21,887 nucleotides of DNA, from positions 1-21,887 of IMG/VR virus record IMGVR_UViG_3300042465_003719; one strand, written 5' to 3'. Source of the DNA: a virus. The position numbers and the translations under genes are program-made. Numbering within the stretch: position 1 is the first letter of the stretch; each line of letters begins with the position of its first letter. Positions 7,401 through 13,922 of this stretch are shown in pieces. Below the pieces are notes generated by a model. That model saw nothing but the letters and a program-made list of their open reading frames with translations. It had not been told where the DNA came from and made no database searches.

Positions 7401-7766
7401 ATCTTCATTAGATTCATCTTTCTTCTGCTCGCCAACCTTACCAAATCTAGCTGTCATATAGTCTTTAATGACATTAAAGTTCTCTGGCTTTTGGTACAAG
7501 TCAACAAAGTCTACTTTATTCTCACGTTCATACCGTTCTATCTCAGCACGATCTTCCCGCTGCTTAGCCATAATACCTTTAGTGATCTGTGTCACTTTAG
7601 CTGCAGGTTTACCGTACTCTTTAAACATGCTAGTACGTTTATAATCTTTTAAGTCATCGGCAGTGCCACTGACTTCTATCTTTGGTGTGCTATCCCATTT
7701 AATACCTTCATCTTTCTGTGGTACTACAGAAGGTATAGGATCCCATTTGATATTTTCATCTGCCAT
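4383..7766 (-). CDS. Very large virion protein, probable internal (ejected) protein, 1127 residues
   Basis: The last and largest gene of the late operon. It opens with two copies of a short motif, NIKWDPIPSV (from residue 5) and GIKWDSTPKI (from residue 21), then a charged helical region (about 40-130), then long alanine- and serine-rich helical stretches with amphipathic character and no clear transmembrane segment. I see no lysozyme or transglycosylase signature. Size, position at the end of a block of virion genes, and helical composition fit the large internal core protein of podoviruses (the T7 gp16 role), which is ejected into the host envelope with the DNA. That role is inference; sequence-level kinship to gp16 is not visible. 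Start and stop of the neighbour overlap by one base (TAATG), so translation is coupled. Its 3' end overlaps the plus-strand gene at 4217-4405. Confidence 0.82.
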   Translation of the reverse strand: MADENIKWDPIPSVVPQKDEGIKWDSTPKIEVSGTADDLKDYKRTSMFKEYGKPAAKVTQITKGIMAKQREDRAEIERYERENKVDFVDLYQKPENFNVIKDYMTARFGKVGEQKKDESNEDYAKRFATEMRKIELNTILNAVPELNWIANAKPADAEKAGKAIDLWDRVPIAILKGGQEGIRPYAETVMSIASDPLTYTGLGVGKFATYAAARQLLKKAFSTPLRTGVTAAVVEAPISAGSNIVQQRIRIESGATEGPVDLGEAAFAGVLGSAMSGFEAASVARKPATYKKDLEEKLAGKRKPTSNPQTTNFIEAFDREMEDVLKQFDIQQGRTRVLDEITPPTSVTDGKIKNDIYKRSLDVVKYIMDADPAFKPKKGQQMMEAVRDVFMILGERSKNLPEGSVTIPDEIFNDALKKANITLSEFGQASLTTASEMGRGLAGLSSLSRALNSVGKLDPESQRLIDGLYGRDNEIVSSGAATINAVSRLERESKAYMVSGLGTTIRNVYGTMGALTLDAASRLLEGTIYETGKLVKSAVTGSFKRGDFSQSMSNIVNDSFSTLIKLNDAGMTAETMDLILADNPKLRSLMLNSLQESGDQELSKGARFVNSLNVAQDALFRRAVFTASVERSLRRVGMDMMEILANDKKIPTSILNNAADDALKATFSYMPKTKAATSIENMTETAANYIIRGIEKFPGSSLAVPFPRFMANAIAFQYKYSPFGAASGLSDILQATDKFLTNPAAIKKTAQGKVTDEAIEIDRLFRDGTRKFSQGVVGTAMIYAAYKYRLENQDTKWNNIQAEDGSTVDIRSLFPAGPAFWIGDTLAKSKLKKEEEIKVSEGIETMAGLKLPAGTQGTIFEALPELLSGTEGKDSDRALKAIGKVMGNFVGRFMQPGQPVFSYFDLIDRESGIVRDPNVVEAEGWKDIIAVSAGNVLKSKVPALETPLPVVGRGKADLPEYLPYLREETPIRAGEFFSTLAGVRVVPRGNKLEQEVERLNLDPYQMFGSTGDKIYDRAVIKEAGKWIKQVVIPRIDSREYNAMSDREKKVAITNNMSTALSAARSIVQGDMTAKDKERVDKMAYNRLSQQRRLAINDMYKRDKGVTLEDAKDYASVYEYAARLEGLR
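4424..4458. other. Inverted repeat near the point of convergence
   Basis: AGGCGTAA at 4424-4431 and TTACGCCT at 4451-4458 can pair as an 8-bp stem around a 19-base loop, followed on the plus strand by TTTGTC. It lies just beyond the last plus-strand gene and inside the last codons of the minus-strand gene, so it could slow or end plus-strand transcription. The T-run is short and the loop long; coding constraint could also explain it. Confidence 0.35.
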
Positions 7767-9166
7767 TATTGGATCTCACGAGTTCCATCAGAGTATTCAA
7801 TGACTTTCCTGCCTTTGTCTGGACCTGACTGCACTGTTCCTGTACGTACAATAGTTCTAGTAGAAGATGCACGTGCAGCAGCTACACCTGAAGGCTTAGA
7901 TGCCTGTGGTGCAATAGTTGACTGTGCAGCAGAGGTAGCCTCCCCTAGATCTAGGAACACTGGCTTATTGTTTTCTACCTTTGCTCCAGGTATTGTGGGA
8001 ATAGCGTCGAGTACCCACTTAGGATATGCACCCGTAGTGGGATCTTTATATCTATCTACAATTAACTTAACCTGGGAATGACCTAATGCAGTGCCATATC
8101 TCTCAGCCTCTGGGTTTGTTGGTGTAAATACTCTGTCTACACCACCCTGTTGATTAGGTACATTAGTGAAGTGAGCATTGCCAATCTTTGTAGCAGCCTG
8201 TGATGCACCTGCGTGAAAGGCACGACTTAATACAGTACTACCTGTCACTGAAGGTGCTTTGTCTGTATCTCCAGCTTTTTCCTTTTCTGGCAACCTAGCT
8301 GCATCAAGAAGCTGTCTACCTTGTGCTATTAAATTATCTCGTTCTTTTTTATCCTTGGAGTCAGCAGCTTGATTAAAGTAGCTGTAAGCTCTCTCTTCAT
8401 ACTTTTGTCTCTCTGTCTTATCTTTCTCTGGCTTACCAAAGTCAGCACTGTTTATTTTATTCTCACGTGTTAATCTCTCTTTCAGTGCTTGAGTAGATGG
8501 GTGATCGGGACCATATGCTGGATCATTCTCAAGATCAGATACCTGCATTCTCAGTGCGTCAATCCTGCTTGCCATATTAGCTTGCTTCTCAGACATCAGC
8601 GTAGTTAAATCTATCTTAGATGCTATAGTAGGCATATCCCCAAGCTTAGTCTTGTAGATATCCTCCATGCTTACACCTGTCTGTGCAGAGGCAGACTTAA
8701 GACCCTGTTCAAATGCACGAGTACGTAATCCAAATGCACCACGCATTTGATCTTCACTAGGCGCAGATACAGCCCCAGGTTTTAATTCAGTAGTCTGCTC
8801 ACGGAACTTAGCAAGTGTAGGTACTTCTTGATCTTCACCCACTTGAATAAGCTTCTTAGCCTGTTCAGAGGTAAGTTTAGTTTTAATACTGGAAAGACTT
8901 TCTACAATCTCTTTAGCATTACCACTGGCAATGGCAGCTACAATCTGCTGCTCAGTAAGTAAACCCTGCCCTAATGAACTCAGTTGCCTAGCGTAAGTAT
9001 CTACTTCCTCTTTACGTTTCTCTGCACGTAAAGTAGCTTTCTCCCTCTCTTTAAGCAAAGAGTTCCAACGCATAGTAGCTTCATCACGAAGCTCCTTATC
9101 ACGTTCTTCAATATCTTTAGTGGCTTGTGTAGCGAAGCCAGTTACAAAGGAAGCTAAGAAGGACAT
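7766..9166 (-). CDS. Probable internal virion protein, 466 residues
   Basis: Starts after a GAGGT in the gap behind the preceding gene. A short hydrophobic N-terminus (MSFLASFVTGFATQA) leads into a highly charged coiled coil (about residues 17-60, DIEERDKELRDEATMRW onward). The middle is helical and polar, with KDKTERQKYEERAYSYF around residue 250. Residues 295-400 look like a small mixed domain (GNAHFTNVPNQQGGVDRVF). The C-terminus has an Ala/Ser/Thr-rich linker and ends in SGPDKGRKVIEYSDGTREIQ, a short hairpin motif with SDGT that I associate with the ends of phage structural proteins. By size and order it would fit the middle core protein of a podovirus (T7 gp15 role), but that is inferred from context only. 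Confidence 0.8.
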   Translation of the reverse strand: MSFLASFVTGFATQATKDIEERDKELRDEATMRWNSLLKEREKATLRAEKRKEEVDTYARQLSSLGQGLLTEQQIVAAIASGNAKEIVESLSSIKTKLTSEQAKKLIQVGEDQEVPTLAKFREQTTELKPGAVSAPSEDQMRGAFGLRTRAFEQGLKSASAQTGVSMEDIYKTKLGDMPTIASKIDLTTLMSEKQANMASRIDALRMQVSDLENDPAYGPDHPSTQALKERLTRENKINSADFGKPEKDKTERQKYEERAYSYFNQAADSKDKKERDNLIAQGRQLLDAARLPEKEKAGDTDKAPSVTGSTVLSRAFHAGASQAATKIGNAHFTNVPNQQGGVDRVFTPTNPEAERYGTALGHSQVKLIVDRYKDPTTGAYPKWVLDAIPTIPGAKVENNKPVFLDLGEATSAAQSTIAPQASKPSGVAAARASSTRTIVRTGTVQSGPDKGRKVIEYSDGTREIQ

Positions 9167-9168
9167 AC

Positions 9169-9702
9169 TTACCTCACAGGTGCTTGTGGTGCATTTACCG
9201 GGGCCATTAAGCCACGATATTCAGGGGGCATTTCTTGACCTACATCAGTGGGCATAGGTGTAGCAGGCTCTGGCATGGATGTTTGCTGTTCCTCCATAGC
9301 CTGTCTTACAATCTGCCTTGCCACGGATCTAGGAATACGCTTACTCTTTTCTTGTTGCTTGTACGACTCCACATACTCTGTGTCTGTACTATCAGCTACA
9401 AGCATGATGAGTTCCCGTACAACTGGATTGATAAGGACACCCACATCCAATGAATGAATACCATTCATAACAGATGAAGTAATAAGATGATCAGCTATAG
9501 TCTCAATATCAAGCTTATTATCTAATACATCTAGGATATTATCTTCCATCTCAGGATCTAATAGCTTGTCTGTGTAGTAGGCAATAGTATCCTCTACAGT
9601 AGCAAGCATAGGGGGATTCTCCCAAGGTACATTACGTGGAGCACCTGTCAATGACATGCCCGGAATAGGACCAGACATAAACATTTGGTCATCTTTATTC
9701 AT
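9169..9702 (-). CDS. Virion-associated protein with conserved PGMSLT...PWENPP N-terminus, 177 residues
   Basis: The N-terminal motif MFMSGPIPGMSLTGAP followed by PWENPPMLATVEDTIAYY is one I recall from uncharacterised structural-cluster proteins of marine tailed phages, including cyanophages. The middle is helical (KLLDPEMEDNILDVLDNKLD, then a hydrophobic stretch around residues 75-105). The C-terminal third is Pro- and Met-rich (SMPEPATPMPTD) and likely disordered. Its start overlaps the preceding gene's end by eight bases. It lies in the block of virion genes and is probably a minor virion or assembly protein; no enzymatic motif is visible. Confidence 0.8.
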   Translation of the reverse strand: MNKDDQMFMSGPIPGMSLTGAPRNVPWENPPMLATVEDTIAYYTDKLLDPEMEDNILDVLDNKLDIETIADHLITSSVMNGIHSLDVGVLINPVVRELIMLVADSTDTEYVESYKQQEKSKRIPRSVARQIVRQAMEEQQTSMPEPATPMPTDVGQEMPPEYRGLMAPVNAPQAPVR

Positions 9703-9898
9703 CTCGCTTATACTCCATTCTCTTCATACGAATGTCAGCAATAAAGTTAGCAATCAGATTCATGACATCATCTTTCTTAGCTTCTTCATCTTTAAGCTTG
9801 TTTTGCTTAGGTGCTAGTAAGCCTTTACCTTTAGGTTTAGTTGCATTGTTAAGCTTTTCTTCTACAAGCTTGTTTACTTTTTGAATATATTTATCCAT
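9695..9898 (-). CDS. Small basic helical protein, 67 residues
   Basis: A short Lys-rich protein that begins with an amphipathic helix (MDKYIQKVNKLVEEKL), has a Lys/Gly/Pro linker (KPKGKGLLAPKQNK) and ends with another charged helix. A perfect GGAGG lies seven bases before the start, overlapping the end of the 1180-residue gene, so it is probably translated strongly. Its last eight bases overlap the 177-residue gene. Position among virion genes suggests a small structural or scaffolding partner; no family recognised. Confidence 0.8.
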   Translation of the reverse strand: MDKYIQKVNKLVEEKLNNATKPKGKGLLAPKQNKLKDEEAKKDDVMNLIANFIADIRMKRMEYKRDE

Positions 9899-9901
9899 TG
9901 A

Positions 9902-12900
9902 TTAACCTCCAGGAGCTATACTGAATTCAAAATCAGATAAGCCCTCTACCAATTTACCAAACGTAGCATCATCTACCCCTAATGTTTCAGCACTTAAACC
10001 TATGTCATTAAATTTACTAATGTCAAAACCAGCGAATGGATTTGCTGCAGTGCCGCTTGCCATGCCTTTAAATATATTTGTCACTGTATCCACAGCAGCC
10101 TGACCTAATGTAGTTTTACCTAGTAAGCTAGCAGTTAAACTACCCATGGCATTAACGGCGGCAGCAGTACGAGAAGCTTCTGCAGCTTTAATCGTGGCAT
10201 TCTCTTGTATCTTGGCAATAGCCAATCTATTCTCACGATCTAGATCATTCTCACCTGCTTGATAGGCATACTGCATACTATCCCTATAACCCTGCCACAT
10301 GTTGTTATACTGGGTTGTAGTCACAGATAAAGCAGCTTGAGCATTCACTTCATTAGCACGGTTAGTAGCTGCCGTATCAGCAGTGGCAATATTCCTTCTC
10401 CACTCTGCATTAGATTGATCAATGACTAATTTCTGCTGTGCATTAAACTGTTCACGATTAGCTGTTAGCTGAGCATTGAATTGCTCTACACTATTTTCCT
10501 GTCCAGTATTAAACTGTTCCATGGCATTTGTCTGTGCTGCATTGAACTGACTAACCTGTGTCTTAAGTGAAGCAAAGAACTGATCTGTCTGCATTTCAGA
10601 TGTAGCATTAAACTGCTTAGATGCGTTATCAGCAGCAGCATCATTAAAGATACTTTGTGTTATAGCCTGTGCCTTAAACATATCAGCTTGCTGCTGATTA
10701 CTAAGGTTAGTAAGATCCATTTGCAAGAAGGCTTTAGCATTCTCTACAGCAGCCTGTTGCCTGTTGTTGAGATTAGCCATATCCATAGATGCATAAGTAG
10801 CTGCATTTTGTAATACAGCAGCTTGCTCAGCATTTAAATTAGCTAAGCCAATAGTCTTCATTAATTCTGAATTATGAAGTGCAGCAGTCTGCTGTGCAGT
10901 AAATGTAATATTATTAGCTTCTGCATAACGTGAAGCATTGATAACTGCAGTCTGTTGCTTATTGTCTAAATTCTTTAGTTCAAGTGCAGCTTGCAACTGA
11001 GCATTAGCTACAGCAGCTTGTTGCTTTGTACTTAAGTTTGCTAGATCTGTCTGTAAGTTTTGAGCACTAGATTGTAAAGAAGCCTGTTGTTGATTATTTA
11101 AATTGATGTTTAGTACATCAGACTCTTTTGCTGCATTCATAAGTGCAGCTTGCATTTGATTGCTTAGATTCTGACCTTGGAATGCAGCACGAATCTGGGC
11201 ATTAGCAAGCATAGTCTGTTGCATGTTGCTAAGATTCTGAGACTGTAAGCTAAAGGCATTAGCAGAGTTCTGGAGAGCTACTTGCTGTTCTGCATTAAAC
11301 TTAGCTAACTCTACACCTTGCTGTGCTGCTGCATTAGCAAGAGCTACCTGCTGCCTATTATTCAGGTTCTGCAAGTTCATTGTTGCAAAAGTCTGAGCAT
11401 CCTGTGCTGCAATAGGCAATGCAGATTCCATAGCAGCCTGGAATATAGCTGCACCTGCCATGGAACTGTTACCTAAACCTCTAGATGCCATAGCTGCATT
11501 AGCTGCACGAATAGCACCAGCAGCCCATGCAGGAGTCTTACCGTCATCAAAAGACTTCATTAACTCCGTAAGCTGTCCCTGCACTGTAGCTTTTGCAGGT
11601 ACATCACCTTCAATGAAAGCAGCTAGTGTCCCTGCATCAACAGTAAACTTGTCTAACTTGGCAGCTACAGCTTTAGCATCAGTAGATAAACCATCAGCAG
11701 TGATAGCCTCTGCCTGTACCATATCCTTTTCTTGGATAGTGACAGGAGTTACTTTCTCACGTTCAGTTATTTCACGTGTCATTGCTGCTACTTCAGCAGG
11801 CTTATTAGCTTCTGCAGCAGTAATAACAGGAGCAGAAGTTTGTGTCTCTGCAGAAATAAGCTCTGTTGGATCTACCTTACGTGTAGCATCAGTAGCAAGT
11901 AACTGTTTATTTTTATCATCAAATGTAGCTGCTGTAGCTAATGCTTCAGTAGATAAAGTACCCTGTTCAGCAGCTACCTTAGCCTGCTCAGATACAGTGC
12001 CAGTTTTTCCTGTCACTGTTGAAAGTGCTTTAGTTATGTCTGCTTCAGTTGAGGTAGCTTCATATGTCTGTGCAGTAAGTGCAGTTGGCTCTGCTACAGT
12101 TTGAGTAGTACCTACTGTTTTAGCTGTAGCACCTGTAACTGCACCTGCACCACCTTGCCCACTAATAACTTGATCAGCGGATTCCTGTATTTTAACTGGG
12201 GCTACTTTAGGTACAGCACCAATAATAGGCTGTCCTGTCGTAGGATCAGTCCTTACTGTAGGGTCAGATACGGTATAGCCAAGCCCTGCCATTTGATCGA
12301 TAGTAGCTTGATCTACACCTGCCCTCCTTAATATGTCAGGTGTAATGTTGTTTGTATTATAAAAAGCTACTTTCTCTGAGGCATTTAAGCTATCCCAGTT
12401 ATCAGGTAGTTTGACATTTGTACCAGCTACAGTTTTACCTGCATTAGTGGCTGCGCCTTGTCTAGCAGTGTTTTGATTAACTGCAGTTGTAGCTGCAGTA
12501 TTATTAGTAGCTGCAGTTGTAGCTGCAGTATTATTAGTAGCTGCAGTTGTAGCTGCAGTATTATTAGTAGCTGCAGTTGTAGCTGCAGTATTATTAGTAG
12601 CTGCAGTATTATTAGTAGCTGCAGTATTGGCCCCCATGTTGCGTTGAGCTAAAGACTCTTGGTTGCTTTGCTCCTGGAACTGTTGGGCATAGGGCTGAAT
12701 TGCTTGTTGAAGAGCAGAAGCTGCCCCCTGAATGTCCTGCAAGCTAAAAGGACTTTTTCCTTGTCCAAAAGCATCTTGTAGCTGACCGAACTGCTGACTC
12801 AACCCCATGTAGTTTTTATAGGTTGGATCAGCCTTAAAAAGCTGTGCAAAATCGGGAAGTTTCGTAGCAACTGCAGTATTGGTGGTAGTAGTAGCTGTGT

Positions 12901-13444
12901 TATTGACAGTAGAATTACCTGCAGCTACATTAGCAGATGCATTAGTGGCAGCAGCAGGGTTAGTAACTGAGTAACCCATATTCTGTGTCATGTGATCAAT
13001 CGTAGCTTGATCTACACCAGATGCAGCAAGCATAGCTGGTGTGACACCTTGTTGATTATAAAACTCTACTTTCTTATCCCCACCCAGTGAATCCCAATTA
13101 GAAGGGAGGGCAATATTAGTACCTGCTATAGTCTTACCTGCATTAGTAGCAGCACCTTGTTGTGCAGTAGTATTGGTAGCACTTTTCTGAGTAACGTCAG
13201 CTTCTACAGAAGTGGGATCATCTTCAATACGCTTGTCACCTACACCACCAACAGCGTACTTCTTACGCTTAGTCTTCTTAGCCAGACCGCCACGTGCCAT
13301 ATATTTATCCGCAACTAATCCATACCTTTGTGCCATTGAAGGATCAGATTTAAGAAACTCATCGAACATAGACATAGGACCATCGTAGCCCAATCTACGT
13401 GCTACAATCTCTTTTTGCTTTGTAGTAAATTCTTTGCTTGGCAT
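9902..13444 (-). CDS. Large repetitive virion protein with hendecad helical rod, 1180 residues
   Basis: The start follows AGGA at a normal distance. Residues 1-50 are a compact domain (KEIVARRLGYDGPMSMFDEFLKSDP) that I recall from structural proteins of marine phages. A 65-residue module (residues 95-160, containing WDSL, EFYN and GVDQATID) is duplicated at 328-392. Between them lies a Gln-rich stretch and a low-complexity T-A-A-T-N-N run (about 272-322). Residues 440-610 are Thr/Ala-rich. Residues 691-932 are eleven 22-residue repeats of the form x-x-N-L-x-N-x-Q-Q-x-A, and 943-1019 are seven 11-residue QFNA repeats; together they should make a very long helix. The C-terminal 160 residues contain a hydrophobic helix region. 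No enzyme motif is seen. It is probably an internal or tail-core virion protein; Q/N/A-rich helices of this sort occur in podovirus ejection proteins. Confidence 0.85.
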   Translation of the reverse strand: MPSKEFTTKQKEIVARRLGYDGPMSMFDEFLKSDPSMAQRYGLVADKYMARGGLAKKTKRKKYAVGGVGDKRIEDDPTSVEADVTQKSATNTTAQQGAATNAGKTIAGTNIALPSNWDSLGGDKKVEFYNQQGVTPAMLAASGVDQATIDHMTQNMGYSVTNPAAATNASANVAAGNSTVNNTATTTTNTAVATKLPDFAQLFKADPTYKNYMGLSQQFGQLQDAFGQGKSPFSLQDIQGAASALQQAIQPYAQQFQEQSNQESLAQRNMGANTAATNNTAATNNTAATTAATNNTAATTAATNNTAATTAATNNTAATTAVNQNTARQGAATNAGKTVAGTNVKLPDNWDSLNASEKVAFYNTNNITPDILRRAGVDQATIDQMAGLGYTVSDPTVRTDPTTGQPIIGAVPKVAPVKIQESADQVISGQGGAGAVTGATAKTVGTTQTVAEPTALTAQTYEATSTEADITKALSTVTGKTGTVSEQAKVAAEQGTLSTEALATAATFDDKNKQLLATDATRKVDPTELISAETQTSAPVITAAEANKPAEVAAMTREITEREKVTPVTIQEKDMVQAEAITADGLSTDAKAVAAKLDKFTVDAGTLAAFIEGDVPAKATVQGQLTELMKSFDDGKTPAWAAGAIRAANAAMASRGLGNSSMAGAAIFQAAMESALPIAAQDAQTFATMNLQNLNNRQQVALANAAAQQGVELAKFNAEQQVALQNSANAFSLQSQNLSNMQQTMLANAQIRAAFQGQNLSNQMQAALMNAAKESDVLNINLNNQQQASLQSSAQNLQTDLANLSTKQQAAVANAQLQAALELKNLDNKQQTAVINASRYAEANNITFTAQQTAALHNSELMKTIGLANLNAEQAAVLQNAATYASMDMANLNNRQQAAVENAKAFLQMDLTNLSNQQQADMFKAQAITQSIFNDAAADNASKQFNATSEMQTDQFFASLKTQVSQFNAAQTNAMEQFNTGQENSVEQFNAQLTANREQFNAQQKLVIDQSNAEWRRNIATADTAATNRANEVNAQAALSVTTTQYNNMWQGYRDSMQYAYQAGENDLDRENRLAIAKIQENATIKAAEASRTAAAVNAMGSLTASLLGKTTLGQAAVDTVTNIFKGMASGTAANPFAGFDISKFNDIGLSAETLGVDDATFGKLVEGLSDFEFSIAPGG
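9906..9910 (-). promoter_or_regulatory. Shine-Dalgarno of the 67-residue gene
   Basis: GGAGG on the minus strand, seven bases before the ATG at 9898, inside the last codons of the 1180-residue gene. It confirms that this small gene is real and efficiently translated. Confidence 0.75.
10388..10618 (-). repeat. Seven 11-residue QFNA repeats (coding)
   Basis: Residues 943-1019 of the 1180-residue protein divide exactly into seven 11-residue units: KQFNATSEMQT, DQFFASLKTQV, SQFNAAQTNAM, EQFNTGQENSV, EQFNAQLTANR, EQFNAQQKLVI, DQSNAEWRRNI. The phenylalanine recurs at position 3, giving the hendecad (11/3) pattern of a straight or slightly right-handed helix. Confidence 0.9.
10649..11374 (-). repeat. 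Eleven 22-residue helical repeats (coding, 66-bp period)
   Basis: Residues 691-932 are exactly eleven contiguous units of 22, without gaps. The recurring core is N-L-x-N-x-Q-Q-x-A followed by N-A at positions 14-15; examples are LANLSTKQQAAVANA (from residue 801) and MANLNNRQQAAVENA (from residue 889). Each unit is two hendecads. Confidence 0.92.
12269..12463 (-). repeat. Second copy of a duplicated 65-residue module
   Basis: Residues 328-392 of the 1180-residue protein (starting RQGAATNAGKTVAGTN, ending GLGYTV) repeat residues 95-160. The order GAATNAGKT, AGTN, LP-x-NWDSL, FYN, GVDQATID, GY-x-V is kept in both copies. Confidence 0.9.
12481..12628 (-). repeat. Tandem repeat, four perfect 30-bp copies plus shorter units
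   Basis: A 30-bp unit beginning CTGCAGTTGTAGCTGCAGTA and ending TTATTAGTAG is repeated four times without a mismatch (12481-12600), followed by an 18-bp unit (12601-12618) and a further partial unit. Each copy holds two CTGCAG palindromes and codes for ten residues made only of Thr, Ala and Asn on the minus strand, so copy number can change without a frameshift. Confidence 0.95.
12965..13162 (-). repeat. First copy of a duplicated 65-residue module
   Basis: Residues 95-160 of the 1180-residue protein (starting QQGAATNAGKTIAGTN, ending MGYSV) match residues 328-392. The copies are diverged at many positions, so the duplication is older than the 30-bp tandem repeat beside the second copy. Confidence 0.9.
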
Positions 13445-13448
13445 ATCT

Positions 13449-13922
13449 TTATCCTAACATAACGGCTTCTGCATTTCTTCGTATGGTTAAGCCTCTTAGT
13501 ACCCTACCTGCAGCTTTATTCCACTTCCTACATTCTTCTTGTGCACCTGCCCAATCTTTGGCATCAATGCGTTTTTTAAATGTGGATATCCGATAGTTAC
13601 CTAACCCACAATTATACACCCAAGATAATATAGCTGCAATACGCTTTGGGTTTTCTTGTGCGACCCCAGGTGATAATTTTAATAATCCATTAAGAAAGTA
13701 TAGTAGGTGTTCATCTAAAGCATGTTCACATTGTTCCATAGTCCACACAGTATCTTCAGTAATATCTGGACCTGTAGAACCGTAGCCTATAGTCCAAGGC
13801 TTGCCACCTGTCCCTGGATCTGGATAAGCTTTTACTAATTTGTTTGGTAGTATTGTTGCACAGCCTTCAAAGGGCTTTATTAATGTTTCTTTTGATATTT
13901 TAATAGCCTCTTTAAGACTCAC
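13449..13922 (-). CDS. Endolysin, GH24 (T4/lambdoid-type) lysozyme
   Basis: Cleaves the glycan chains of host peptidoglycan at lysis. The 157-residue protein shows the GH24 catalytic pattern: Glu19 in PFEG, Asp35 in AYPDPGTGG and Thr44 in PWTIGYGST. The GPDIT..TVWT segment and the late WVYNCGLGNYRISTFKKRI and LRGLTIRRNAEAVMLG blocks also fit. Between Glu19 and Asp35 there are about seven residues more than in the common EG-x-x-L-x-AY-x-D form. There is no signal peptide or SAR-type anchor, so export must depend on a holin. The start is GTG at 13922, the only start codon before the catalytic Glu, with AGGA seven bases upstream; it overlaps the stop of the cyclase gene as GTGA, so endolysin translation is probably coupled to the cyclase. 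Confidence 0.94.
   Translation of the reverse strand: MSLKEAIKISKETLIKPFEGCATILPNKLVKAYPDPGTGGKPWTIGYGSTGPDITEDTVWTMEQCEHALDEHLLYFLNGLLKLSPGVAQENPKRIAAILSWVYNCGLGNYRISTFKKRIDAKDWAGAQEECRKWNKAAGRVLRGLTIRRNAEAVMLG

Noticed and set aside
4383-7766. Transglycosylase or lysozyme domain in the largest virion protein
   Set aside because: I looked for the E-S-x-x-x-P-x-A-x-S-x-x-G-A-x-G-L-M-Q type motif and for GH24-type motifs and did not see them.
11460-12104. Open frame of 214 residues on the plus strand, opposite the 1180-residue virion gene
   Set aside because: It is the mirror of Ala/Thr-rich coding sequence, with biased Ser/Ala/Val composition and no ribosome binding site; the minus frame has clear protein repeats.
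12481-12628. CRISPR array or replication iterons
   Set aside because: The repeats are head-to-tail without unique spacers and lie within a coding frame, giving in-frame Thr/Ala/Asn; a coding tandem repeat explains them.
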